Assembly: GCA_022575985.1 (NCBI GenBank)
Contig: JAKSXM010000137.1
Coordinates: 20,106,001-20,170,000, forward strand
Direction: 5' to 3'
DNA length: 64,000 nucleotides
Source: Anagrus nilaparvatae
Lineage: Eukaryota > Arthropoda > Insecta > Hymenoptera > Mymaridae
The translations under genes were made by a program, and so were the position numbers. The notes under the pieces are model-generated. The model worked only from the letters and a program-made list of their open reading frames with translations. It was not told the origin of the DNA and did no database searches. Positions 46,204 through 60,548 of this stretch are shown piece by piece (within the stretch, counting starts at the first letter, position 1; every line of letters starts with the position of its first letter).

Positions 46204-46909
46204 TTAATACTGTGTTGATCGATAACCTGGTATTTTTGAATCTAGGAAAGCACAAGATTTCGCTTTTTGTAATCTTTGTAAAAGAAACTAAAAAAATTAA
46301 CATTTAGTAGAACAAAATTAATTAAGTTAAATTTAATAAACCATAAAACATATATACCATATTTTCTTGCTCTATTTTTTTTTGAAATTTTCTTCTATTA
46401 ACAGCAGAACTAGTTAATCTTGGAATTCTCGGTTGTAATTTTAATTTTTGCGGCTTTTGTTGATCCATTATTTTTTTTAATAAAATTTCATTATCCCGCT
46501 CAATTTTTAATGTTTCTTCATAACTAAAACTCATATTTTTTCTTACTTGATTTCTTTGATTATGATTTAAATTTAAAATTTTCATTTTATTTTCTAAATA
46601 ATAATAATCTTTATTAATATCATTTGAACTCTTTGATAATTTTTCTTTGGTTTTTAAATTGGACGATAAATTAATATTTTTTAAACTAGGTGAATAATTT
46701 TTTATCTCTTGCTCTTCATCTGAACCACTTGAACAAAATGATTCTGAATAAGAATCTTCTTGATCAGAATTATTTTCGTCCTTTTTTATATTTCCTACAG
46801 GTATATTTTTATTTCTTATTTCATAATTATTTTTAGCATTTATAATCTTGCTTTCCATCGATGTTCTTATATGATCAACAATTTGATTATCTTTTTTTAA
46901 TGTTGTCAT
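46204..46909 (-). CDS. CFAP97/hemingway-family protein
   Basis: Two exons, 46909-46358 and 46287-46204, join in phase into 211 aa. The N-terminal half is low-complexity and acidic/Ser-rich (DSYSESFCSSGSDEEQE). The C-terminal part carries the family signature: KNMSFSYEETLKIERDNEIL, then LTSSAVNRRKFQKKIEQEN continuing into FLLQRLQKAKS after the splice. Members include Drosophila hemingway and vertebrate CFAP97/CFAP97D proteins, which are needed for cilia or sperm flagella. I start at the ATG at 46909. The frame stays open upstream to a splice acceptor near 46934, so an additional 5' exon is possible. Confidence 0.8.
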
Positions 46910-47347
46910 TTTTATTTTTCTAGGCAAATCTCTGAATATTAAAAAAATTTTACTTGTATAAGAAATGCTTAAATGTACTAAATGTATACATTTGACAAAA
47001 AAAGTGTCATGTAATGTTTACACATTTTTTCATTTAGCATGACATAGATCACCATAGAAACAAAATGAAATCAATAAAATAAATAAGCAATTAAATAAAA
47101 ATAACAATATTGAGAAGAATTAAATTTTTTATTTTACTACATAAATGATAGCAATTTTATAACTATACAAGATCATTAATTTATGCAAAAAGCAATTGTT
47201 TTACAAAGAATATTATGTAAATTAATACACATGTACAAAAATTAAGTTAATTAGTAAGCTAGTAACTGATATTGTTGAATCCTTTATAAAAATTTATAGT
47301 ACAAAATGACTTGATTTTCTTTAACCAAAATAGTTTTAAGAATTCGA
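46910..47347. other. Intergenic spacer
   Basis: About 440 bp of AT-rich sequence between two minus-strand genes; it presumably has the promoter of the CFAP97-like gene and the THOC3 3' untranslated region. Confidence 0.5.
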
Positions 47348-48403
47348 TCATGTTTCGTTAGGAAAACCAAAAACTTTTAAACTACCAGCATCTCGTTTTC
47401 TATCATAATTGTCCTTATCATCACAGGCATAAGCTAGTAAATACTGTTTTGGATGCCAAGCGACAGTAAATGTAGCAGCTTCTACAGGAACATCTGTAAC
47501 TTTTTCACCTGTTTCAACTTCGCCAATGTCTATAACTAAGTCTTCTGATGCCGCAGCTAATAATTTACCATCATATGAAAAAGATATTGTTCTTACAGGC
47601 CAATCGAGGCGAGAAAATGTTCTTAAGCAACATAATTCATCAGCATCCCATAAGGAAACTAGGGCATCTGCAGAACCAGTAGCAAAATAGCGTCCGGTAG
47701 GGTCGAATTCAATGCATATACATGTACCTGGGTGTGCTTTGATAACATGTAAGAGTTCTAAACTTGGATAACTTAAAATATGTACACAACCTTGACCATT
47801 TGTTAAATAAAATGTATCAGAATCTTTATTCCAAGAAATCTCATTAACCTCAAAATTAAATTGCTCTTCTGTTTTAATTTTCATAGCCCGAGCATCAATA
47901 AAAGTAACAAGATCTTCTTTATTACCAACTGCTATTGTATTTCCATCAGGGGACCAAGAAATATTAATATTTTCACCTTTTGTACTTATATTCGCAGTAC
48001 ATTTTTGAGTTCTTGTATCCCATATTCTAACTGTTTTATCTCCACTAGCTGTTGACAAAAGCTCTGGTTGGGATGCATGCCAACATAATTGATCTACGCT
48101 ACCTCCATGTCCACGAAAAGTAGTTTCTTGTTTCTTTTAGAGAAAAAACAAGTAATTGTTAAAATTCACACTTATTGTTTATTTTCTACATACTTAGAAA
48201 TTAGGTTAACTTACCAATCGATCTGGACTTAGAGAGAAAATGCATACACATTTATCAAAAGAACCTGATGCTAAATATTTTCCGTCACAATTCCATCCAA
48301 CACTATGAACTTTAGCTGTATGACTTTGTTGTTCACGAACTTTGTTATGAGTTTTAAAATGTTCTTTGAATTCATCTACGTTACTTCGTGGAGGTGGAGC
48401 CAT
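47348..48403 (-). CDS. THOC3: THO complex subunit 3 (THOC3/Tex1)
   Basis: Two exons, 48403-48215 and 48133-47348, join in phase into 324 aa, about the usual THOC3 length. The protein is a single WD40 propeller: repeats are recognisable at VHSVGWNCDGKYLASGSFDK, STASGDKTVRIWDTRTQK, NISWSPDGNTIAVGNKED, CIEFDPTGRYFATGSADALV and TISFSYDGKLLAAASED. The last blade ends in KVFGFPNET. THOC3 belongs to the THO/TREX complex in the nucleus, which couples transcription and splicing to mRNA export and limits R-loops. It is transcribed divergently from the LARGE-type gene. Confidence 0.94.
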
Positions 48404-49227
48404 TTTTATTTTTATTTACAATTTTCTCAATTTCTGATAAATTTAAATAAAATCAATTAAGATAGTTTGTTCATTAAATCAAAATTCAAAATGATAATCA
48501 TTCATCAAGTCAACTACGATTACTGAACTGAATGAATGCATAACAATAACGCAATAATAATAACACAACCAACACAATAACACATTGGCAGAATAATATT
48601 ACCGGCAACCGGCAAAATTTCCCTATTGTTTTCAAACACGTTTTGATTTTGAAAATGAAAATATTCTATGTAGTAAGTAGTTTCCCCTTTTTTATTTCAT
48701 TAAGTGCAAAATAATTAGGATGATAAGAGAAATGATGCTAAACAAATAACAAAGTTGAGCAATAAATATATGGACAAAGAAAACTTGTAATATATAATAA
48801 CACAAAATTGTAAGTTATTTATAAATTTAATATATTAAATGATATATATAAGCAGATATATAAGTGTAAAAATTAATATTAGATTTTATAAATTGCTTAT
48901 AGTTATAATTATATACCTTATAATTAGGAATTCGTTTTATAATTATATAATCTAAAAAATTAAAATTATTATTTTTCTTTTCTATTTCAGATATAGTTTC
49001 TGCAAATGTTTTGGAACAAACACAATAGTATTATGTTATGTTTTTATTTAAAATCTCATTACCTACCTCATTTATTTTGCCACACTTTATTTTTGTAAAA
49101 GTATATATAATAAGCAATAATTGGTTTTCCATATTACAAAAGTAAATAATGAAAATTGAATATTATGTTTTTTTCAGTTTTTGAATATTTTTTATTTGTA
49201 GATTTTATAATATAAACTTTTATAATT
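48404..49227. promoter_or_regulatory. Divergent intergenic region, THOC3/LARGE-like
   Basis: About 820 bp between two outward-facing start codons, presumably containing both promoters and untranslated leaders. No gene or distinct motif is seen. Confidence 0.45.
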
Positions 49228-51819
49228 ATGCCTTTTTCATGGATAGGATTGATTTCTAGCATTATGTTTATTTTAATTATATTTTACTTTTATTTAATAA
49301 CTAATGGTAAAACTTATTTTAAAAAAAAGTTATTTTTTACCATAATTTTTCTTTTTTTTAAACAAAATAATCAATTTTAGTTCCAGATGCAGAAAATTAT
49401 GAATTGAAAAAACAATTAACTAGTCATTATGAGACCAATACTTTAAGCAAGACAATTCATTCGCCATTTAATGGTTCAAATCTTAATTTCAAAGTATTTC
49501 AAGATTGTACAATGATACAAATAGCCATGGTATGTGCAGGTTACAATGCGAGTAGACCGTTAGTTACCACAATCAAGTCAATTTTATTTTATCGTAGCAG
49601 ACCAATACATTTTCATTTTTTAGTTGACGAAATTGCTTTAAGAACTCTTAACATTTTATTTTCATCATGGGATTTGCCTGAAGGTAAATTTTTCATTTAT
49701 TATTAATCGTTAAACTAATTAATTAAGTTTCAATTATCTTTTCTAGTTGTAATATCATTTTATAAAACTGAAGATTTAATACCTCAAGTATCCTGGATTC
49801 CTAATAAACATTATTCTGGTGTTTATGGATTGTTAAAATTAATTCTTCCTGATACTATTTCAGAAAGTAAAATTATTGTTTTGGATACAGATCTTACATT
49901 TAAAAGCGATGTATTTTATTTGTGGCTCCTCTTTCAAAAATTTGATGATAAGCACATGTTAGGATTAGTCGAGAATCAAAGTAATTGGTATATTAAACCA
50001 TCTTTACATGGAGTTAAGCCTTGGCCAGCTCTCGGCTATGGTTTTAATACTGGAGTCATGTTAATGGATTTAAAAAAACTTCGATATTTTAGATTTAATA
50101 AATTATGGAATAAAATTACATCAGATATTTTAAATGATATTCCTGAAACTTATTTGGCAGATCAAGATGTAATAAATGCTGTTATAAAAAATAAACCAAA
50201 TATAGTTTACAAAATTGATTGCACATGGAATGTTCAATTAAGCGATCATGCTTTGAGCGAATTCTGTTATATAAAAGGAAACAAAATAAATGTACAAATA
50301 CAATGAAAAATAAAACGTATAAAATCTTAAATGAAAATAAATTTTTTACAGATTATTCATTGGAATTCATTAAAAAAACTTAATGTTAAAAATAAATATG
50401 TTCAAGATTTTCGTCAAATGAATCAAATTTTTTCAGAACTTGATGGTAAATTATTAAAACATCATCTGTTTGGTTGTTACACTTGGAAAGAAACAACAAA
50501 GGTAATATATATATATATATATATATGTATATAAATTAAAATTTAGTTTATTGTTATAGAAATTAATGCACAAGAAAAAAATTTCTTTTTAGATAATTTC
50601 CAAGGACAGATGTTTAAAATTCAAAAATGGAGCCAACATTAAATACAGAACACATCCATTTTTTCTTGAATATGAGTATAATATTGTTTCAACGATTGAT
50701 GTTTTTATAGCAACCCAATGTAGTATCGATAGACTTTCACTTCTTGAAGAACTATCAAAACATTGGCCTGGTGTTATTAGTATTGCTCTTTATCTAACTG
50801 ATGCTGAAGTTGAAGTTTTTTTAGAATTTATTCATGGCTCTACTGTGTTAAGAAATAGAAAAAATATAGCATACCATATAGTTTATAAAAATGGGGTAAT
50901 AAATTTATTATTCTATAATACATTAATTATACAGATAATAAATTTTAATTTCAGGAATTTTATCCTATAAATTATCTACGAAATGTTGCAATTACAAATA
51001 TTGATCTTCCATATGTGTTCCAACTTGATATAGACTTTCTTCCTCAATATGATTTGCACAAGCGTTTATTGAATTATATTATTGATAAAAAATTATCTGG
51101 TGGTAGTAAATCAGCTCTTATTGTACCAGCTTTTGAAACTCAACGCTACAGGTAAAAATATTAAAAAAAAAAAAATCTACTTGTTAGTAATGGATATTTT
51201 TCTCAGATTTAAATTTCCTTCAACAAAATTAGAGCTTATACAACTTTTTAATAAAGGATTTTTATATTCATTTCGTTATCATGTTTGGCCACAAGGACAT
51301 GCTCCAACTAATTACAGTTTTTATTTAAATGCAGTCAAACCATATAATATATCTTGGGAACCTGACTATGAACCATACATTGTTATTTCAAAAGAAAGCC
51401 CAAAGTATGATACAAGATTTGTTGGTTTCGGTTGGAATAAAGTATCATACATCACTCATCTCGCAGCTTTAAATTACAGGTAAAAAAAAATATTTTAAAA
51501 TATTTTTATTCAAAAATTAATTATTTTCTATATTTTTCAAGTTTCATTGTGTTAGCTGATGCATTTATCATTCATAGGGCACATACTCCTAGCCTTGATA
51601 TTAGCAAATTTAGATCAGATGTTAATTACAGAAGGTTATCATTAATTTTAATTAATTTCATGAAAAAAAAAAAATTAAATAAAAATTTCTTTTTTTAGAT
51701 GCTTAAAATTGTTAAAAGATAGTTTTGTTGAAGAATTAATTCAAAAGTATGGTGAAACGGCTATAAAAAATTTAAAAAAAATTTTTACCAAAGAAATAAG
51801 AAATACTTCCAAAATTTAA
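49228..51819 (+). CDS. LARGE-type bifunctional xylosyl/glucuronyltransferase
   Basis: Nine exons, 49228-49306, 49381-49683, 49747-50291, 50352-50501, 50593-50895, 50955-51151, 51207-51479, 51542-51634 and 51699-51819, join in phase into 687 aa (human LARGE1 756). It is a type II Golgi protein: a short cytosolic start, one membrane anchor (WIGLISSIMFILIIFYFYLI), then two glycosyltransferase domains. The first (GT8) has the DXD motif at about 174-176 in VLDTDLTF and the segment GFNTGVMLMDLKKLR. The second (GT49) has DID at about 485-487 in QLDIDFLPQY, and FVGFGWNKVSYI. In vertebrates LARGE adds the Xyl-GlcA matriglycan repeat to dystroglycan. Both metal-binding motifs are intact, so both activities are plausible. 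The stem between anchor and GT8 is short compared with the human protein. Confidence 0.9.
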
Positions 51820-52401
51820 ACCAAAGTTATTCAAATTTAAAATAATGTGCCTTAATATCAAAAAATGTAAATAATTTTATAAATGTATAAATATATAAAC
51901 ATTTTGTTTTTATCTTTATTTTTTATTAAGTTTTAATTTACAAGATAACATTTATTGGAATTTATTGATTTAAGATCTAAAATTATTTTAAATTTGCGAT
52001 GTATTGCCAATAAACTTACTTAAAATTTTTTAAGTATAATAAGCAAGCAAAAAAATGAAACGTTTTTTTATATTACAAGATTTATTTATAAATTACATAA
52101 TTCTAGGAATTTTTTCTTAATCTAGTGTTTTTCTATAATAAAATATATTGACTCTGAAAATAAATGATTTCTTAAAGTCTATTAACTCGACCTATTCAGC
52201 CATCTTGATCAATTTAACAAAAAGTTATTAAATAAAAAATTATGTCAAGGATAGTAAATAAAAAAATTATTGACATATTTGAATAAATAAAAATGCGAAA
52301 AAAAAATTCAATACGATTTTTATGAAAAATTAATTAGTTTAAGTTGTTTTTTTTTTTTAATCACTTCAACAACTTAAAATTATTATAACTTAATAATACT
52401 C
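51820..52401. other. Convergent spacer, LARGE-like/Megator
   Basis: About 580 bp between converging stop codons, AT-rich, holding the two 3' untranslated regions. No further gene is seen. Confidence 0.5.
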
Positions 52402-55400
52402 TTAAAAATTACTATAAGGATACTTTCCTGCGCGCATTCTACCTCTACCTCTTGTGTTACGACCTCTAGGACCGTCATTAGGTAAACCTCTTGCAACATG
52501 ACCACGTGGTGCAGTTGGTCCTGACAAAAAAAAAAAAACATTAAATTTTTGTTTATTTATTAAAATGTGTTATTTATAAAAAATTCTCACCACCCCGTGA
52601 AATTTGACTATCACCCCAGACAATAGGCGTTGGTCGATTTCCTCTACCTGCCCTAAATGTTGTTCTAGCTGATCTTCTTGCAGTCGATCCCCTTGGTGTA
52701 TTGGCAGTGTTTGGTGTTGTTCCAGCAGCTGCTTGTGCAGCAGCTGTCCTTTGCCTAGTATTACTTGAGGGGGATGCTTCAGCTTCTCTATTTTCTTCTT
52801 TTGCATCATCTTGTGCTAATGGGTCAGTTACTTGATCAGAAATTTCTTGATCATCACCAATTGTCTCTTCTACACTAATGGATTCTGAAGCTCCAGCTTG
52901 TTCAAGCCTTTCAGAACTACTGCTACCAGGATCATCTTGTTCTACTGAAAAAAATACAATTTATTTTTTAAAATAAATAAATTGGTACTCCTAAATTAAA
53001 AAATTTGTTTACCCTCTGCATCCACTAGAGTTATTAAATCTGTATTTGATTCTGCTTGCTGGTTTTCTTGTTCATCTATTGATATTGTTGGAACAGTAGG
53101 TGCTTCAACTTGTTCAGTATCACAGTCATCACTAACAATTACTTGTGAATCTCCACTTTCCATGGTACAAATATCTTGTTCTTCAAGATGTGCGCTACTA
53201 ATCTGTTAAAAATTAATTTATTATTTTAAGTTTAACGCTTAGAAACTAAATAAAAGAATTAATTTTTAAAATTGTACTAACAGCAGGTGGAACATCTGCT
53301 GCTGGAGAAACTTGTAACGGCGTTGTTGGTACGCTTCTTCCGCTTGAATCATTTTCTGGAGATATTACATCTATTCTTGAATCGTCCATACTTTCTTGGG
53401 GGACTTGTGTTGTTGCTGATCCAAACATAGATCTTGTAAGGGAACCAAGGGTTGGGGTAACGTGTAATGAGCCAGATGAGCCACTTGGGGCAGATTGGTC
53501 ACCAAAAGTAAATCTTCCTTGAGGTACTTGAGGTGAACTTACTGCTTCACCAAATCCATCATTTCTCCTGGGAACAAATAAGGTGGGGGTACTTGGCACA
53601 ATACAATCATCTCCTCCATCTTCGTATCCTTGTTGAGGCTATAATTAAAAATTTTTGAATATGATACACAGTTATATTATAAAATGTTTAATATTAAAAA
53701 ATAAAATTTATACCAAAAGCAAATGTTGCTGTTGTTGTTGCCTAGACATAGGAGTTACGTTTCTTGAAGATCTAGAAGAAAATGATGGCTCACCTGAGGA
53801 ACCCGCACTACTTATTGCTTCTGATTGTTGTTGATTTGTTAAAACTGCAGGTTGGACCTCTACACTACCTGAATCTTCTTCTGTCATAATTTCCACTTCA
53901 TTGTTGTCAACTTGAACTTCATAAGGAAGTTCCTCCTCTTCTTCAATTTCTTCATATGCATCCTGGTCAAATTCTTCTTCTTCTTGAGGTTCATTACCCC
54001 TTCCTTCATCACAATCAACTACAACGCAACCTTCTTCACCTTCTTCATCTTGATCTCTTTGACTGGAAGTTGGCACTTGGTATTCAATGTCAGTAGCACT
54101 TGCAGATGCTAAAGGAATAATTTCTTGTTGTCTACTTCTTTTAGTTTTTGGACTGGATACTTGCTCTTGTCTATTGTGTTCTCCTTCACTTATACATGAT
54201 CCAGAAGCAGAAGAGTCTAGGGTTCTTGGTCTCTTATGACCACTTGAAGCTTGAGACGTACTTACAGACTGAGTTGAACTGCTAGCAACACTTTGCTGAT
54301 CACTGGGTAAAGCTTGTTGTTGCTGTTCCACTCTAGGACTTACTAATGCAACTGTTTGCTGTTGTTGCTGACAAGATTGTTGTTGAATGGAAAGTGTTTC
54401 AACCCTTTCTGATTCTTCTTGTTGACTGGACTCAGCTGATTGATCACTAGTCTGTGGTTGAACAACGATTTGTCGCAAATTTGCACAAGTTTGAGAGCTA
54501 CTAGTGCTTGCAGGTTGATAATCAGTATGAGAACTCGTTGGAGAACTTGTTTCAGTTGTATGTACAGCTTGCTGTTGTTGCAACTGAGGGGCAACAAGCA
54601 CAGGTGCAGATGCTGTAGTGGGTAATACTGCTGCAGTTCTTGATTGATTCACCACACTCATTGGACGAATACTTGCTAAAGGAGTTTCAGTTCTAGCAGA
54701 CATGGGTTTTATATTAGCAGTTGGAGGCTCTGCACCCACACCACTTACATTACCAACACCTAATTGCCGTTGAAGTTGCGATATTCTTTGTTGCAAGGCT
54801 TCTTTATCAGCTTGCAATTCATTTCTTTCATGTTCAAGACGAGACACTCGGACGTCCATCTGAGATTTTAATGCTACTAAACGTGCTTCATATTCAGAAG
54901 TATCTGCATCGGATGAACTGGATTCAACTTTGGCTTTCAAATCACTAATTTCTTTTTCGCATGTTTTTTTAAATTGAGTCAATTGCATTATTTTATTTCT
55001 TGCACTTTTAAGAACTTCTTTAGCCCGCTCTTCTTTGGCTATACTTTCTCTGTTGACTGTATCAATCTCCTTTTTCAAATTCTCAGATTCACTTTGTATT
55101 GACGAAAGCTGACGATTTAAATCTTCTACTCTTGAGTTCAATTGCACATTTGATTGAAGTAATTCTTGCCTACCTTCTTCTCTAAGCTGGTTTTCTCGTT
55201 CTTGAGATAACACAATGCTAGTTTCATTTTTGGCAGTTATTGATTTTTCTTCATTCTTAGCTTTTTCTTCTTCAGTCGTTTTCAATAATTCTTCATACTG
55301 AGTCTTATATTTCTTTGCAATTTTTCTAATTTGAATTTCTTTATTTTTTGTTTCAGTTAATATTGCATCTTTGTCACTTATTTCTTTCTTCAAACCTAAA

Positions 55401-58400
55401 ATGGTTTTTGCCTTGGTATCGGAATCATTCACAGAATCTTCAAATTGTTTTTCAAGTTTTCCTTTTTCATCGGTTAACTTAGTTAATTGCTCTTCAAGAG
55501 TTTGAATTTTTTTTGTGAATAGAGATACTTGCTCTTCTAATTTACTTTTTTCCGTTTTAACATTATTTAATTCTTCTACTCTTTTAGCATTAGCTTCTCG
55601 TTCTGATGATAATAATTTACCTAACTGCTCTCTTTCATTTTGAAGTTTACGCCAATCTTCAGGACTGGCTTTGTTTGCACGCTCTACTAGAAGATTTGCT
55701 CTTTGACGCCATCTTAAGCTTTCTGCTTTCAATGCATTATTATCTTGGTTTAGGGAGTCTACCTTAATTTCCAAGTCTCTAGCTTTTTCTCTCAATGGAA
55801 TAACTTCATCTGATAGTAATTGCAATTTATTATTCAATTCATTTACTTTAATATTAAGAGCATCTCTTTCTTCTCTCAGTGTTCTATTAGAATCTGTAAT
55901 TGCATTTAGAGTTTCAACTTTTCTTAAAAGTTCAGAATGTTTAGAGGCAGTAACAACATCTATTTCCGATTTTTCTCTTTGAGAATCGATCAAATTCTTA
56001 GTTTCCTCCAATCGTTTTTCTGCAATTTCAATTTGAGATTTAAGTCTTAAGTTTTCAATTCTTAGTACATCAAATTTAGCCACAACCAAGTCTTTTTCTT
56101 TTCTAAGATACTTCATGACTCTTAACAATTGTTCTGCAGATTTAGAATCTTCTTCAGTTAAACTCCTATTCATACATTCTAAACTAGTATCTGGACTTTC
56201 AGATCCACTTGTTTTATTCTGACCAGAACATAAGATGGCAGTTTTGTCACTAAGTTCTTGAATTTGATTATGTAAGAGTGTATTCTGAGCATCCATATCT
56301 TTTATTCTTTTTTCTAATTCTACAACTTGTTCTTGTAAAGACTTTTCCCTCTCAATTGAGTTATTTTTTTCTGCTTGCAAAGCTTCTACAGCTAAGTCTC
56401 GTTCTTGCCTAAATTTGGCTATTTCATCAGCTGTTGATTGATTTTCTTCTTTTAATTTAGCCAAAATTTGTAAATCTCGTGAATGCAAAGCCATTTCATT
56501 AGCATATTTTTTTTCAGTCTCATTAACTGCTAAGGTAGCAGCATGTAGATCAGATTTAAGCAATTCTAATTCTCCTTTTACTTCATCCAACTCTTCAAGT
56601 TTGATTTCAGCTAGTCTTAATCTTTCTTGTAATTCTTGTTCTGAAATAGATGTGCCAGAATTAGACAATTGTTCTTGCAAAGATTTAATTTTATTTTGCA
56701 TAGAATTTTCTTTATCTTGGGCTTCTTTGATGGCTTTTTCTAATTCTGTTTTTTCTTTGTTCCATTTTTCTGTAATTTCTTGAAGTTGCAGCTCAGCACT
56801 TTCAGATATATCACAATATTGTTGACTTTGATTTCGAGCAGCTTTTAATTGCTCCATTAATGATTTGATTTCAGCTTGATTATTTGCTATTTGAGATTCT
56901 AAATCTTTGATTTTTTTATTTGAATCATCGAGATCTAAAATTAATAATAAAAAAAAATATTAGAAGAAAAATTATTTAATAAGTTTTATAACTGACTCCA
57001 TTAATATTGCCGTGAAATTAAAGAAGACCTTAACCCTGAATGTTCCCAAACAATGCTTCTGGTATTAAGTTGGATCCGTTAATAACCATATATGTAAAAC
57101 AGGGTTATGGTCTCCTTTATTTACATGACAATAAAGCTAAATGCATTTTCTTTGTATATTTGAATTTAGCGTAACTTTCTATGAGTATATTAATAAAAAT
57201 CATGTAATAAACAAATTATTTTTACCTGAAATTGAAGAGTGAGATGAAATTTGTTTCAATCTGGAATTGAGTTCCTCTATCTTCTTGGAGTTTTCTTGTT
57301 CAGCTTGTCGCGAAGTTTCTAAATCTAATTGTAATCTGCTTGTCAAACTTTTTTCTTCCTTTAATTTTTCTTGTGCAGTAGCTGCTTGTCTTTCTAAGTG
57401 CACAGTCAGTTCACGGAATCTATCTTGCTCTTCTTGCAATCGTCTTCTTAATGCAGAACATTCTCTTGTAGCATCATCTAATCGCTGTTCAAAACGTAAC
57501 TGACCTTCAGCTTGAGATCTTTCAATACTTGCCTTTATTGATTCAACATCAGCTTTAAGCAAAAGTTGAGTTTGCCTTTCTCTTTGAAGTACTTCACGCT
57601 CTTTTAAAAGCCGTCCTTCAGAATCTCGTAGTATTTGTCTTTCTTGTCTTAAATTTTCCAATTGCACTTCTGCTCGGGATAAACGACTTTGGGCAGATAA
57701 TGCTTCATCTTTGAGGATCATCAAGCTTTGTTCATGTTTTCCTAAACAATCAAATTAAAAGGTTCAATAAAATTTATTATTGAATGTTAAATATAAAATG
57801 TATCTATAAACATACCAATAGTGACGCTATAATTATTGCATTTTTCTTCCAAAGTTTTTATTTGTGACTTATAGCTAGCTACATTGGCTTGAAGAAGATG
57901 AAAACGTTCGTTACCTGAATCCAATTGCGCTTTCAACTTGCAACATCTAGTTGAAGTCTTATCATTTTCTGTGCGCAATCGTTCAATTTCTTCATTTAAC
58001 ATTTTTTCATGAATAGATTTTTCTTGTTTATACGTTTTAAAGTCGTTATTTATTGCGTTCAATCTAATTTCAGCATCTTCAAGTTTCTTTTTCAATTTTT
58101 TATCAACTGCAGTATCTTTAATCAATGATTCTTCTGTAAGTTGCTCAATATCAATTTCTGTATTTTCAGATTCTTTTTTACCAGCAGTTTTCTCTGATTC
58201 TTTTGATAAAGTTTGATTGAGGCTCTGTTGATACATGTTTTTGTACATATCTCTTTGCTTTAAAAGCCCATCTACCATTTTTGCCTGTCTATCTTGTACT
58301 GCTTTCATATCAGCTAATTGTTCCATATACCTAAAATATTTAATATTATAAAGTAAAGAAACTCATTGAAAAAACGAACAAAATATTTTACCTATCAAGT

Positions 58401-60548
58401 TTTTCTTTCATTTCTCCTGAATTTACTTCATCATTAGCTTTTTCTATTTCTTCTTGCCTTGTTGATAAAGTTCTAACAATCGATAATAATTTTTGGTTGT
58501 TTTTTTGCAGTTCTTCAATATCTTTAAAAGTAACTAATTTTTTGCTTATAATTTGTGATGATGCAAGATCAGCATCTAAGTCCATAGCAGAGATATCATT
58601 CATAGGTACAACACTGTCTGTTTGACTTTCTTGAACTTCTTTTAATAAATAGCAAACTTGCCTAGCTAAATCGGATAACTCTGATTTTAGCCTTTGATTT
58701 TCTCGGTTATGATGATTAGCTAATTGTTTTGCTTCTTCAGCTACTTCTTGCAAACGATTGTTTTCATTTAATATTTCTTCTAAACGCAAAGTCATAGTTT
58801 CTATATTTTCTAGAGCATGATCGTATTCTAATTGTTGTTGTTGAAGTACTGGAGCTTTTTCTTGAATTTCTCTAAGTATAGATTCCATTTCAATTTTTAA
58901 TTTATCATTTTCTTCCTTTGCTAAAGTTAATTCATTTGTAGTATCAACAAGTTGTGTGTATATTTGAGTTAGACTTAATCCTTTCTTTAAGATTTTACTT
59001 GCTGCAGCTGCAGTTGGTGCTAACTGTTCTACAGCTTGATCTAATTTGTCTTAATAATAAAATTGATGCTTATTAATGTAGAAATAAAAAAATATTTTAA
59101 ATTAAATTTATTTACCTTGTTTTACAGATCTTAACAGTTCATTAGCATTTTCTAATTCTGAAGATAGTTCTTCAATTTTGGCTGTGTATTCGTTTACTTC
59201 TTGCTCATATTTTGCAATTGTTTCATTATGTTTAGTTTCTAACAAACCATATTGTTCAGTAGCTTCAGTCACTAACTCTTGTAACTCTTTAACAGCATTG
59301 GTACATTCATCAGCTTTCATATTTGATTCATCAGCTATGTTTTTATACAAATCTGCCAATCTAGTTTGTGCAACAACTTCTTCTCTGTAAGAAGCATGCA
59401 TTGATAGCTCATGATTTCTCTGATCTTCTAATTTTTGGGCTAATTCTTCACAACGGCGTTGAAATACTGAATTTGATTCTCGTAATTGCGCAATAGAATC
59501 GTTTGCTATTCTAAGCTCTTCTTCACATTGAGATAATCTAGTATCAGTGAGTAATGCACGATTGCTTGCTTCAGCTCGAGTTGCTTGCAATTCAGCTGTG
59601 CGTTTTGCGATTTCTTCTTCAAGGCCTGCCATTTGCTGAGCCATAAGTTTTTGTTCTCTCTCTAAGCTTTTTTCTCTAAAAATTTGTTAAAAAGTAAAAT
59701 ACAGTAAAATATTATGTTAAGAATATATAAGTTAAATTTTGATGCAAAACAAGATTTACTTGTAATCTAATGTCATTTCTCGGCTTTTAATTTCTTCCAT
59801 ATTAGCATAAGCTTGACACTTAGCAGCAACTGCCGCTTGTAATTGAGATCCCAAAGAAGTAAGTTCAGTCCGTAATCTTTCCAATTCTGAGTCTCTACGA
59901 TCCAATTGTGAACGCAAGGCGTCATTTTCATCAGTAGCTATTTCTTTTTGTCTGCGAAATTCAGAATTTTCTTTTTCTAACCTGCATAGATAATATATTT
60001 AATTAAATAAAGATCTTTAAAACAATTACCTAGTAAAAATATTTCTTTACCTTATGATTGAGTTTTGTAATCTTTGACATTCATTTCTACTATCATTTAA
60101 CTGACTTTGTATTTCAGCCGAATATTTTTCTGCTAAATCTAATTTTTCTTCGCAGTCTTTAAATTGATTTTTGTGAGTGTTAAGTTCTTTTGTTAAATTT
60201 TCAATTTTTTCATCTGTAAATTCAAATAATTTTTTTTCAAATTCATATTTTTTACTTAAAAATTGATCATTTAAAATATTTTTTAGTTTTATCACAACAA
60301 TAATAATAATTTTGAGTATATTAAAATTCTGAGAACTCCTTTGTTTTTGATAATAAAATAATAAAATATAACTTACCAATATTTTTACGATTTGCTTGAA
60401 AAACAGCTTTGGCAGTAACGTATTCATTTAATTTATCATTAAAATAAACTTCAAGTTTTTTTGAGATTTCGATTGGAATTAAGTTAAGTTCATTTTCTAT
60501 CAAAATTTCTTGTAAAATTTTAAACTCAATCTCTTCCACGACTTCCAT
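52402..60548 (-). CDS. Mtor: Nucleoprotein TPR / Megator
   Basis: Twelve exons join in phase into 2348 aa (human TPR 2363): 60548-60377, 60213-60051, 59981-59760, 59675-59116, 59049-58392, 58330-57816, 57741-57226, 56934-53714, 53638-53282, 53202-53013, 52944-52591 and 52520-52402. Residues about 50-1600 are almost continuous heptad-repeat coiled coil rich in Glu, Lys, Leu and Gln, in family blocks such as KEKDLVVAKFDVLRIENLRL and LRWRQRANLLVERANKASPE. The tail has Gln/Ser-rich and acidic stretches, then a Gly-Arg end (PRGRNTRGRGRMR). TPR forms the nuclear-pore basket filaments, holds Mad1/Mad2 for the spindle checkpoint, and takes part in mRNA export and chromatin organisation. The 3.2-kb exon 8 is the largest in the window. 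Confidence 0.96.

Noticed and set aside
53912..54948. Several frames antisense to Megator exon 8
   Set aside because: Mirror images of Gln/Glu-rich coding sequence; they have no independent signals.
60216..60376. Open minus-strand stretch between Megator exons 1 and 2 (longer exon 2)
   Set aside because: It reads through, but the phase from exon 1 fits only the acceptor at 60214, giving the in-frame join used here.
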